Shown piece by piece: positions 5,611-12,736 of a DNA stretch of 30,356 nt. The notes under the pieces are model-generated. The model was not told the DNA's origin and ran no database searches. It was given only the letters and a program-made list of their open reading frames with translations. This DNA comes from an uncultured Oscillibacter sp. (GTDB lineage Bacteria; Bacillota; Clostridia; Oscillospirales; Oscillospiraceae). The stretch is taken from the NCBI GenBank assembly GCA_910585385.1, contig CAJUDV010000030.1, positions 1 through 30,356 of the forward strand. The letters are read 5' to 3'. Positions within the stretch are counted from its first letter, which is position 1, and every line of letters begins with the position of its first letter. Made by a program: the position numbers and the translations under genes.

Positions 5611-8163
5611 TTATGAATTTAGATATTTCTCCAGTAGACGGGAGACCTCCCTCAGGTCGATGGGCTTGGCGATGTGGGCGTTCATACCCGCCTCCAGACA
5701 GCGTTGGATGTCCTCGGAAAAGGCGTCGGCGGTCATGGCGATGATGGGGAGAGAGGCGTCAGGGCGGTCCAGGGCGCGGATAGCCTGGGTGGCCTCGTAG
5801 CCCGTCATGATGGGCATCCGCAGGTCCATAAAGACCGCGTCGTACCAGCCTGGGGCGGCGGCGCTGAATTTCTCCACGCAGATCTTCCCGTTCTCCGCCC
5901 AGTCCAGCTCCAGTCCCAGGCTGCTGAGCAGCTCGTCCGCAATCTCCCAGTTGAGCTCGTTGTCCTCCGCCAGCAGAATGCGCCTACCGGTAAAATCGGC
6001 CTCGTGCTCCTCCGGCAGGGGTTCCAAAACGGTCTCCTCCGCGTCCACATAGGGGCGCAGGCCATAGAAGAGGGTGGATTTGAACAGGGGCTTGGAGATA
6101 AATCCGTTGATGCCGACGCTTTTGGCCTCCGCCTCAATATCGCCCCAGTCGTAGGCGGAAATCAGCAGGATGGGGATGTTCTCCCCCAGGCGGCGGCGCA
6201 GCTCTCGGGCGGTTTCGATGCCGTCCATGCCGGGCAGTTTCCAGTCCAGCAGGATGATGTGATAGCCGTCGTGCCGCTGGAAGCGCTCCTCCGCCATGCG
6301 GACGGCGTTCTCGCCGTCCAGGGTCCACTCGGCGTGAAGGCCGATGGATTTCAAGGAGGCCACCGTGCTCTCGCACAGCTCCCTGTCATCGTCCACCACC
6401 AGCATGTTCCAGTCGGGCAGAACCATATCCGTCTCCTGTATGGTAGATACCTCCAGGTCCAGCGTCACATGGAATTCCGAGCCCCTGCCCTGCTCGCTGC
6501 GGAGCTGAATGGTGCCGCCCATGGCGTCCACAATAAATTTGGTGATGGCCATGCCAAGACCCGTGCCCTCGGTCCGCTGGACCCGGCGGCTGTCCTCCCG
6601 GGAGAAGGAGTCGAAGATTTTGGCCTGGAACTCCGGGGACATGCCAATGCCGCTGTCCTTCACCAGCAGATGGGTGCGGACGAAATCGTCTCCCTGGGGA
6701 GAGGGCTCCTGATACAGGGCGATGTGGATGCTGCCCTCCACCGGCGTAAATTTCACAGCGTTGGACAGCAGGTTCAGAACCACCTGGTTCAGACGCACAC
6801 TGTCACAGCAGACGTTCTCCGACAGAATGTCGTGGATGAAGATGTCAAACTGCTGCTGCTTGGCCCGCACCTGGGGCTGGACAATGTTGACGATGCCGTC
6901 CATCATCTCCCGCAGGGAGACCTGGTCGATGTTCAGCGTCATCTTCCCGCTCTCGATTTTGGACATATCCAGCACGTCGTTGATCAGGTTCAGCAGGTGC
7001 TTGCTGGACAGGGCGATTTTTTTCAGACAGTGCTGGACCTGCTGGGTATTTTCGATATTGGCTGTGGCGATGGCCGTCATGCCCACAATGGCGTTCATGG
7101 GCGTTCGGATGTCGTGACTCATGTTGGAGAGGAATTCACTTTTGGCCTTGTTGGCGGCGACAGCTGTCTGACGGGCCTGCTCCAGCTCGGCCATCTGCTG
7201 TTTGGTGATCTGGATGTACCGGAAGAAGATCAGCAGCAGCGCCGCCAGCACTATGGCGCACCCGACAATGGCCATACAGCCCCACTGGTGGCTGAGATGG
7301 GCGATCTCCTCGTTCAAAGAGCCGTAGGGCACCACCACCACCAGATACCACTCCGAGTAGGGCAGCTTGGTGCAAAGCAGGTGGCGGTGCTCCTTACCGA
7401 TGACCAGCACGGTGGAGTAGTCCTCCCCCGCGTCCATGGCGGCCTGAAGCTCCTGGACATGCCGGCCGGCGTCGCTGCCGCCCAGCTCGTCGTAAATGGC
7501 GTAGATCCGGTCAAAGTAGCTGTCCCGGAAGGCCTCGCCGCTGCGGATGACGAAGGTGCCGTCCTGCCGGATGATGTGGGAGTACATCATGCCGTCCTCG
7601 TTGTCAAGGGAGAGGGTGTCGCTGATGTAGTCCACCGGCAGGGCCGCCACCAGGGCGGTGCACGTTTTTCCGCCGGACATGGGATAGGTGGAGGAGACCC
7701 CCATCAAGACCAGGCGGGTTCCGTATGCGTCGGTGCCCACGGCGATCTTCTTGCCGCTGGCGTTCAGGGAGGCCAGGAAGGGCTCCGGGTCGATTACGGT
7801 CAGCTCGCTGCCGTAGAGGGTTTCAAAGGTGCCGTCTGTGGAGTAAAAGGCCAGGTGTTCAAAGCCGCGGGCTCTGGCGCTGTACACCAGGTCCTCCACC
7901 AGGTCGTCCCGGCTTTTGGTGCCGGGGAAATTGGTCTCCACCAGGGCTTCCACCTGGCTCAGCCGCAGGTCCATGGTGGTCTCAAAGTGCATGGAGATCT
8001 GCTGGCTCATGCCGGACATATAGATTTTGCCCACGTTGCTGATGGTATCCTCGCTCCGCCGGCTCATGTAAAACGCCAGGAAGGAAAAGATGCAGACGCA
8101 GAGGAGCGAGAGGGCGATCAGGCTCACCATCAAAAAGCGAAGCGGCGTTTTGTTGTTGTTCAT
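5611..8163 (-). CDS. Membrane hybrid sensor histidine kinase with Cache-like sensor and two receivers
   Basis: An 850-residue kinase of the phosphorelay type. A first membrane helix (about 10-32) and a second (about 295-316) bracket an extracytoplasmic sensor of about 260 residues whose layout resembles a double Cache domain, with DGTFVIRSG and a final strand in EWYLVVVVPYG; the ligand is unknown. A coiled coil leads to HisKA (SNMSHDIRTPMNAI, His350), an HATPase domain with LLSNAVKFT, DSGIGMS and GTGLGMAI, then two receivers. Receiver 1 (about 586-705) has Asp640 in LLDWKLPG; receiver 2 (about 728-848) has Asp780 in FMDLRMP and Lys in AKP. GGAGGT lies upstream of the ATG. It is the last gene of a block with an Hpt protein and a c-di-GMP response regulator, which suggests the route His350 to a receiver to Hpt to the regulator. 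Confidence 0.93.
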   Translation of the reverse strand: MNNNKTPLRFLMVSLIALSLLCVCIFSFLAFYMSRRSEDTISNVGKIYMSGMSQQISMHFETTMDLRLSQVEALVETNFPGTKSRDDLVEDLVYSARARGFEHLAFYSTDGTFETLYGSELTVIDPEPFLASLNASGKKIAVGTDAYGTRLVLMGVSSTYPMSGGKTCTALVAALPVDYISDTLSLDNEDGMMYSHIIRQDGTFVIRSGEAFRDSYFDRIYAIYDELGGSDAGRHVQELQAAMDAGEDYSTVLVIGKEHRHLLCTKLPYSEWYLVVVVPYGSLNEEIAHLSHQWGCMAIVGCAIVLAALLLIFFRYIQITKQQMAELEQARQTAVAANKAKSEFLSNMSHDIRTPMNAIVGMTAIATANIENTQQVQHCLKKIALSSKHLLNLINDVLDMSKIESGKMTLNIDQVSLREMMDGIVNIVQPQVRAKQQQFDIFIHDILSENVCCDSVRLNQVVLNLLSNAVKFTPVEGSIHIALYQEPSPQGDDFVRTHLLVKDSGIGMSPEFQAKIFDSFSREDSRRVQRTEGTGLGMAITKFIVDAMGGTIQLRSEQGRGSEFHVTLDLEVSTIQETDMVLPDWNMLVVDDDRELCESTVASLKSIGLHAEWTLDGENAVRMAEERFQRHDGYHIILLDWKLPGMDGIETARELRRRLGENIPILLISAYDWGDIEAEAKSVGINGFISKPLFKSTLFYGLRPYVDAEETVLEPLPEEHEADFTGRRILLAEDNELNWEIADELLSSLGLELDWAENGKICVEKFSAAAPGWYDAVFMDLRMPIMTGYEATQAIRALDRPDASLPIIAMTADAFSEDIQRCLEAGMNAHIAKPIDLREVSRLLEKYLNS

Positions 8164-8203
8164 CGATTAGTACCTCCGTGTCCGCGGGCAGCGGCGCCTG
8201 GCA

Positions 8204-8566
8204 TCACGCACCAAGGGACGCCTGGAAAGCCCGAATGGCGCCGATGGTTTCCTGGTAATCCGTGCCCACCTGCTCCACAAGGCCGTCGGCCTCCGGAGTA
8301 TAGCCGTGACGCAGGGCCTCGCTGAGCTGGCTGCTGGAGTTCAGCAGCCGGGTAAGGCCCAGGTTCTGGCACACGCCCTTGATGGTGTGTGCGGCCCGAA
8401 AGGCGTCCTCGTAGTTTTGAGAGGCCATGGAGTCCAGCAGTAGCTGATAGCTGCCGTCGTCCACAAATTTCAGCACGAATTTCTGAATCAGGCGGTCGCT
8501 GCGAAGGCGGCCGAGAACCTCCTCATAGTTGCCGCCCATGGCGGCGTAACACTCCTGCAATGTCAT
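8204..8566 (-). CDS. Hpt (histidine phosphotransfer) protein
   Basis: A 120-residue free-standing phosphotransfer protein. The helix AFRAAHTIKGVCQNLGL carries the Hpt signature, with His60 as the phospho-carrier followed by the typical T-I-K-G-x-x-x-x-L-G pattern. It would shuttle phosphate between the receivers of the downstream hybrid kinase and the receiver of the upstream response regulator. Its ATG overlaps the TGA of the response regulator gene by four bases (ATGA), implying translational coupling, and the hybrid kinase starts 40 bp beyond its stop. AAAGGAG lies about 11 nt before the start. No output domain is attached. Confidence 0.9.
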   Translation of the reverse strand: MTLQECYAAMGGNYEEVLGRLRSDRLIQKFVLKFVDDGSYQLLLDSMASQNYEDAFRAAHTIKGVCQNLGLTRLLNSSSQLSEALRHGYTPEADGLVEQVGTDYQETIGAIRAFQASLGA

Positions 8567-10671
8567 GTCTGCCCGTCTCCTTTCTGATCCGCCGGAGCGG
8601 TGTCCGCCTCCCCGCTGTCAATGGGGGAGATGACGGAGAGCATCTGTTTCATGGATTCGTCGTAAAAGCGGTACTGTCCCCGGCCTCCCCGCTTCACGGT
8701 GTACAGGGCCTGGTCGGCCGCGTGGAACAGCGTGTCGTAGTCGCGGCCCGCCGTGGCCGTCGGGGCGATGCCCATGCTGACGGAGATTTTGAAATCCTCG
8801 TATGTACCGCAGAGGGATTCGAAGATTCTGGCCACCACCGGCTCCACATCCCCCTTGTGCTCCAGAAAGATGAGGAACTCGTCCCCCCCTACCCGGGCGG
8901 CGATGTCGCCGTCGCGGATGCACTGGCGCAGGGCTTCCGCCACGTGGGAGAGGACGCGGTCGCCGAAGGAGTGCCCATAGGTGTCGTTGGCGGATTTGAA
9001 GTGGTCCAGGTCAAAGATGGCCAGGGCGAAGCTGGCGGTGGGCCGGCTCTCAATCCGCTCCAGAATCCGCTTTTTGGCGTAGGCGTGATTCAAAAGGCCG
9101 GTGAGGGTATCATGGGAGGCCATCTGCTCCAGGGCGTGAAGCTTCATTCGGGAGTCGTGGATGTCAACGGCCTTGCCGATGGCGCCGGTGTACCGGGCGG
9201 GCTCATCGGCGGACCAGGTGGCCCGGGCTACAATCCGGAACCAGCGCTTTTCGCCGTTCAGGTTCAGCTGGCAGTCGTAGGTTATAACCGGCTGGTCCGG
9301 GCAGGTGCTGTGCAGGGCGTTGGACAGGCCCTGTATCCACTCCTGGTCTGCCAGCGCCAAAACCGCGCTGCTGTGGAGCGGGTCCATGACGGTCTCCCCC
9401 AGGCCCAGCTTCTCCGCGCCCCAGGCGGAGATGGTCACCATGGCCGGGGAGGCGGTGTATTCAAACTGGATTTCCTGGGTCATGGCGGCGAAAAAGCTGT
9501 ATTTCATCCGCTCGTGCTCCAGCAGCTGGAGGGTGCGCTCCGAGGCGGCCAGCTCCTCGTGGCGGTGGATCTCCCGGGCGACGTTCCGCATCTCCCGCTG
9601 GTCCCTCTGGGCCTGGGAGTTCGCGGCGAGACCGGCACGGATCGCCTCGGCGTTTTCACGGAGACATTCCAGCAGCAGGGGATTGAAGACGCCGCATTTG
9701 CCGTCCAGAATCATCTGGACGGCCTCCTCGTGAGAGAAGGGCGGTTTGTATACCCGCTGGCTGGTGAGGGCGTCGTACACGTCCGCCAGAGCCACCACCT
9801 GGGCGGAGATGGGAATGCTGTCCTCCTTCAGGCCGTCGGGATAGCCCCGGCCGTCATAGCGCTCGTGGTGCCAGCGGCAGATTTGATAGGCCACGTTCAC
9901 CAGGGGGTCGTTCTGGTGAATGGGAAGATTTTCCAGCATATCCGCGCCCACGGTGGTGTGGGTCTTCATCATGGCGAATTCCTCCTCCGTCAGCCTGCCG
10001 GGCTTGTTGAGGATGTGCTCGTCAATGGCGATTTTGCCGATGTCGTGGAGGGCGGAGGCGGTGGTGATGATGGAGATCTCCTCCGGAGTGAGGCGGTAGC
10101 GGTCTGTCTTCTGGGAGAGCATCCGCAGCAGCAGCTCCGTCAGGGTGCGGACGTGGAGCACGTGGAGGCCGCTTTCGCCGTTGCGGAATTCCACAATATG
10201 GCTGAGGATGTCAATCATCAGGTTGCCCTGGCGCTCTTTTTCATAGATCTGGTCCGCCACCATGCCTACCAGCTTCTTCTGCTTGGCGTAGAGCAAAATG
10301 GTGTTCACCACCCGGCGGTGGACGATCAGCGCGTCGAAGGGGCGGGCGACGAAGTCCGTGACCCCCAGCTCATAGGCCCGCTCGATGTGGCTGGAGCCGC
10401 TCTCGGCGGAGATCATAATGACGGGAATATCGTCGATCCAGCGGTTCTGGTTCATGGTGTCCAGCACGCCGAAGCCGTCCATCTCCGGCATCACGATGTC
10501 CAGCAGCACCAGAGAGAGCTCCGGCCCCATTTTTTGGAGGGCGGCCACCGCTTCCAAGCCGTTTTCCGCCTCTACTATGTCATATTCCTCTCCCAGCATA
10601 TCGGCGAGGATTGCCCGGTTCAGCTCGGAGTCGTCTACAATCAGAATTTTTTCTTTTCGGGTTTGTTTCAT
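8563..10671 (-). CDS. Response regulator with HD-GYP, PAS-like and GGDEF domains (cyclic di-GMP turnover)
   Basis: A 702-residue output protein with both enzymes of cyclic di-GMP metabolism. The receiver (1-125) has ILIVDDSELN, phospho-acceptor Asp58 in LLDIVMPEMDG and Arg-Pro where Lys-Pro is usual (residues 110-111). The HD-GYP domain (about 155-345) has ALHDIGK (His209-Asp210) and HHERYDGRGYPDGL (268-281), the motifs of active c-di-GMP phosphodiesterases. A PAS-like segment (about 395-510) ends in a YTGAIGKAVDIHDS-type strand. The GGDEF domain (about 515-670) keeps GGDEF at 595-599 and an inhibitory-site RDGD at 586-589, so it looks like a feedback-controlled diguanylate cyclase. The substitution of Lys by Arg in the receiver is unusual. 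First gene of a minus-strand phosphorelay block, divergent from the flagellar operon. Whether net activity is synthesis or breakdown cannot be told from sequence. Confidence 0.92.
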   Translation of the reverse strand: MKQTRKEKILIVDDSELNRAILADMLGEEYDIVEAENGLEAVAALQKMGPELSLVLLDIVMPEMDGFGVLDTMNQNRWIDDIPVIMISAESGSSHIERAYELGVTDFVARPFDALIVHRRVVNTILLYAKQKKLVGMVADQIYEKERQGNLMIDILSHIVEFRNGESGLHVLHVRTLTELLLRMLSQKTDRYRLTPEEISIITTASALHDIGKIAIDEHILNKPGRLTEEEFAMMKTHTTVGADMLENLPIHQNDPLVNVAYQICRWHHERYDGRGYPDGLKEDSIPISAQVVALADVYDALTSQRVYKPPFSHEEAVQMILDGKCGVFNPLLLECLRENAEAIRAGLAANSQAQRDQREMRNVAREIHRHEELAASERTLQLLEHERMKYSFFAAMTQEIQFEYTASPAMVTISAWGAEKLGLGETVMDPLHSSAVLALADQEWIQGLSNALHSTCPDQPVITYDCQLNLNGEKRWFRIVARATWSADEPARYTGAIGKAVDIHDSRMKLHALEQMASHDTLTGLLNHAYAKKRILERIESRPTASFALAIFDLDHFKSANDTYGHSFGDRVLSHVAEALRQCIRDGDIAARVGGDEFLIFLEHKGDVEPVVARIFESLCGTYEDFKISVSMGIAPTATAGRDYDTLFHAADQALYTVKRGGRGQYRFYDESMKQMLSVISPIDSGEADTAPADQKGDGQT

Positions 10672-10748
10672 ACGCGTAGAATCACATCCTTAATCAAAAC
10701 ATGACGCGCGCCGCTGGGGACGCCGGAGGAGGATAAAAATCCACTCCT

Positions 10749-10777
10749 ATCTTAACATAAAAAATAGAAACTGGCAA
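10749..10777 (-). promoter_or_regulatory. Sigma-A promoter of the phosphorelay operon
   Basis: On the minus strand TTGCCA (10772-10777) and TAAGAT (10749-10754) are 17 bp apart with a T-rich spacer, about 78 bp upstream of the response regulator start. AAGGATG serves as ribosome binding site. Confidence 0.65.
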
Positions 10778-10971
10778 GCGGTTGTACTGTGGAAAGGACG
10801 AAAAAATCAAAAACCGGAGGCCTCTTGTGAAATCCCAAACAAAGCGCGCAAGACTGGTGTTTTAGACGAAAAGACGAGCCGAAATAAGAGGAGATATGGA
10901 GGGGCAGACAAAAAATGAAAAGGAGCGGCGGATTTGGGGTGCGGAACCGCTTTTCAAGAGAGGTGTTTTTT

Positions 10972-11016
10972 GTGAAAATCTTAAAAAAACGGAATCAGAC
11001 TTCGTGAAAATTTTAA
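10972..11016. repeat. Pair of 13-bp direct repeats upstream of the flagellar promoter
   Basis: GTGAAAATCTTAA (10972-10984) and GTGAAAATTTTAA (11004-11016) match in 12 of 13 bases and their starts are 32 bp apart, about three helical turns, so both would face the same side of the DNA. They end 40 bp before the likely -35 of the flgB promoter. A binding site for an unknown regulator, or an AT-rich promoter enhancer, is possible. The rest of 10778-11055 is AT-rich compared with the surroundings and holds no gene I can support. Confidence 0.35.
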
Positions 11017-11055
11017 TGTTCAAAAATATGGAAGACAGAAAAGCGGAAAAAGTTC

Positions 11056-11085
11056 TTGCTTTTTCCAGAGGGTTCGTACTATAAT
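11056..11085 (+). promoter_or_regulatory. Likely promoter of the flagellar operon
   Basis: A perfect TATAAT (11080-11085) is preceded by TTGCTT (11056-11061) at 18 bp. It sits about 223 bp upstream of the flgB start, so the transcript would have a long leader. A small hairpin GGAAAAAG/CTTTTTCC (about 11045-11066) overlaps the -35 region. No good sigma-D (TAAA-N15-GCCGATAA) match is seen here. Confidence 0.55.
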
Positions 11086-11111
11086 AGGCTACAACGAAAA
11101 TATGCTGTACA

Positions 11112-11208
11112 TACGAAGCCCCTTCTGATGCTGGAGAGTTTCAGCGCCGGCGGCGTGGGAGACCGTGAGATTCTGGAGGGGCGCCGTTTCGTTATCATTA
11201 TTTTTTTG
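11112..11208 (+). promoter_or_regulatory. Possible structured leader RNA upstream of flgB
   Basis: Between the promoter and flgB the sequence can fold: GCCCCT (11118-11123) pairs with AGGGGC (11176-11181), further closed by CGAA with TTCG across a small bulge, enclosing a small GCTG/CAGC hairpin and other GC-rich pairs. A run of seven or more T (about 11200-11207) follows. This could be an attenuator or an unrecognised regulatory RNA. I could not match it to a known riboswitch core from memory. Confidence 0.25.
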
Positions 11209-11221
11209 AGGGAAGTACTAT

Positions 11222-11274
11222 TATAGTGTACCATGCGGCGATGTCCCGAATTAACCGCGGAATGGCACACTATA
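11222..11274 (+). repeat. Imperfect inverted repeat in the flgB leader
   Basis: TATAGTGTACCAT (11222-11234) and ATGGCACACTATA (11262-11274) are inverted copies with one mismatch, and an inner GCGG/CCGC pair extends the stem. The structure ends about 20 bp before the flgB ribosome binding site. In DNA it could be an operator with two half-sites; in RNA it would be a stem-loop that could affect flgB translation. Confidence 0.55.
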
Positions 11275-11307
11275 TCTTTTTCATTGCTTTTTTAGGAGGA
11301 ATTAAAT

Positions 11308-11691
11308 TTGGATTTTTTATCGACAAACTCCTTTTTGCTGATGGAGAAGTCCCTGGGCTTTTTGTGGACGAAGCAGGCGGCGATTCTGGACAACATCGCC
11401 AACGCCGAGACCCCGAACTACAAGGCCAAGGTGGTTACCTTTGAGGAGACGGTCCAGGCCAAGCTGGAGGCGGCCCGCTCGGGCGTCAAGCCCCGGCAGA
11501 GCGTGCGGCAGGTTCTGAACGAGTCGGAGTTTGCCGTAACCGAGCATCTGGACTCCACCCGTATGGACGAGAACGGCGTCAACGTCACCGCCCAGAGCGT
11601 GGAGGCCATGCGCAACGCCTATCAGATGCGCTATGTGCTCAACGCCATCAACAGCGACCTCAAGCTGCTGCACGCGGCGGTGCGGGGGTAA
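11308..11691 (+). CDS. flgB: Flagellar basal-body rod protein FlgB
   Basis: Proximal rod component that builds the drive shaft between the MS ring and the distal rod, exported by the flagellar type III system. The 127-residue length is normal. The N-terminal helix contains QAAILDNIANAETPNYKAK, the rod/hook family motif, and the C-terminal helix contains NAYQMRYVLNAINSDLKLL, the matching partner that forms the rod coiled coil. The start is TTG, chosen because AGGAGGA ends 8 nt upstream and no in-frame ATG fits better; the next ATG would remove 11 residues of the N-terminal helix. It is the first gene of the flagellar operon, directly after the structured leader. A gap of 87 bp to flgC contains a short direct repeat TTTCAGGAA and a CGCCGGGCC/GGCCTGGCG palindrome. 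Confidence 0.95.
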   Translation: MDFLSTNSFLLMEKSLGFLWTKQAAILDNIANAETPNYKAKVVTFEETVQAKLEAARSGVKPRQSVRQVLNESEFAVTEHLDSTRMDENGVNVTAQSVEAMRNAYQMRYVLNAINSDLKLLHAAVRG

Positions 11692-11778
11692 TTTCAGGAA
11701 CATTTCAGGAAAGATCTGTAAAATAGGACGATCTGACTAGCGCGCCGGGCCGCGGCCTGGCGGGAAATGGAGAATCGT

Positions 11779-12243
11779 ATGGGTTTTTTAAGCACCATAA
11801 ATATCGTGGGCTCCGGTCTGACGGCACAGCAGCTGCGGCTGGACGTCATCGCGGAGAATGTGACCAACTCCACCACCACCCGGGTGGAGAACGGGGAGGG
11901 CCCCTACCGCCGCAAGGTGGTGGTGTTTGAGGCTGAGACCGGAAAGGACGGCTTCCGGGCCGCCATGGCCCGGGCGGCTTACGGTCTGGCCCCGGCAGGC
12001 GGAAAGACCACCGCCGGCGGTGTACGGGTGACCAACATCGTGGAGGACCCCTCCGACCTGCCCCTGGTGTACGATCCCTCCCATCCCGACGCCAACGAGG
12101 ATGGATATGTGGAGATGCCCAACGTGGATATGGTCAAGGAGATGACCGACGCCATGGCGGCGGCCCAGGCCTACGCCTCCAATGTGACGGCCTTTAATAC
12201 CTTGAAAACCGTGATCGCCCAGGGACTGGAGATCGGAAAGTAA
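11779..12243 (+). CDS. flgC: Flagellar basal-body rod protein FlgC
   Basis: Second proximal rod protein. The chosen protein of 154 residues starts MGFLSTINIVGSGLTAQQLR, which is the classical FlgC/rod N-terminus, followed by LDVIAENVTNSTTT. The C-terminal region has GYVEMPNVDMVKEM and a final coiled-coil helix AAAQAYASNVTAFNTLKTV, both family hallmarks. An in-frame ATG 12 bp upstream (11767) is also possible: it lacks a good ribosome binding site, while the chosen ATG has GGAGAA unusually close (4 nt). Either way the function is unchanged. It lies between flgB and fliE as in other Firmicutes operons. Confidence 0.95.
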   Translation: MGFLSTINIVGSGLTAQQLRLDVIAENVTNSTTTRVENGEGPYRRKVVVFEAETGKDGFRAAMARAAYGLAPAGGKTTAGGVRVTNIVEDPSDLPLVYDPSHPDANEDGYVEMPNVDMVKEMTDAMAAAQAYASNVTAFNTLKTVIAQGLEIGK

Positions 12244-12262
12244 GCGCGGGGAGGAATACGTT

Positions 12263-12562
12263 ATGATCACACCCATTGAACAGCTGGCGCCGATTTCCGG
12301 AGTCAAGAGCGCCAAGCCTGTGGAGGCGGTCCGGGGGGACCAGAGCTTATTCGGGGCGGTGTTTCAGTCCGCCGTTGACAATGTAAAGCAGGCGGATCTG
12401 GAGGTGCGGGAGGCACAGTACCTGCTGTCCACGGGACAGCTGGATAACCCCGCCGCGCTGACCATTGCCGCCGAGAAGGAGTCCATCGCGCTGGACCTTT
12501 TGATCCAGCTGCGGAACAAGGCGCTGGACGCCTACTCGGAACTGACGCGGATCAGCCTTTGA
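12263..12562 (+). CDS. fliE: Flagellar hook-basal body complex protein FliE
   Basis: Adapter that joins the MS ring to the rod and plugs into the export gate. The 99-residue size fits. The N-terminal half is variable; the C-terminal half carries the conserved pattern ending EKESIALDLLIQLRNKALDAYSELTRI, with AQYLLSTGQLDNPAALTIAAEK before it. ATG follows GGGGAGGAA by 7 nt. A long hairpin lies 8 bp after the stop codon, separating the rod genes from fliF. Confidence 0.93.
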   Translation: MITPIEQLAPISGVKSAKPVEAVRGDQSLFGAVFQSAVDNVKQADLEVREAQYLLSTGQLDNPAALTIAAEKESIALDLLIQLRNKALDAYSELTRISL

Positions 12563-12570
12563 TGAAATTT

Positions 12571-12603
12571 GACGAATAGGGGGAGACTTTCCCCCTATTT
12601 GTC
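12571..12603 (+). terminator. Intra-operon hairpin between fliE and fliF
   Basis: GACGAATAGGGGGA (12571-12584) pairs with TCCCCCTATTTGTC (12590-12603) across 14 positions including one G-U pair. No T-run follows, so partial termination or mRNA end protection is more likely than full termination. The 173-bp gap also shows TTGACA and TATGAT-like boxes without proper spacing, so I see no convincing internal promoter. Confidence 0.45.
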
Positions 12604-12736
12604 CTGCCCGAGCATATGCTGGCTGGCTGGTTCTTAACGGAATCTGAACGGCCCGCAAGACAAGAGTTTTTGAATATGATTTTGACATGCCACATGCAGT
12701 GCAGAGAAACAAGACGGGAGAAGGAGGTGACGGCGT

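Noticed and set aside
5674..8325. An 883-codon open frame on the plus strand across the membrane kinase gene
   Set aside because: It is antisense to a kinase with full, ordered domains. Its protein is rich in His, Gln and Gly without recognisable domains, and it arises from GC-rich codon positions read backwards. The same reasoning removes the long antisense frames over 8389-10704, 12869-14641, 14151-15488, 16229-18040 and 1286-3265.
10896..11084. A 62-codon frame in the control region upstream of flgB
   Set aside because: It has a ribosome-site-like GAGGAG but only about 3 nt from the ATG, a composition unlike the neighbouring genes, no recognisable family, and it runs over the direct repeats and the promoter.
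11086..11300. Known c-di-GMP riboswitch before flgB
   Set aside because: I could not find the conserved core sequences of class I or class II c-di-GMP riboswitches in the leader by eye. A covariance search is needed to exclude a diverged type.
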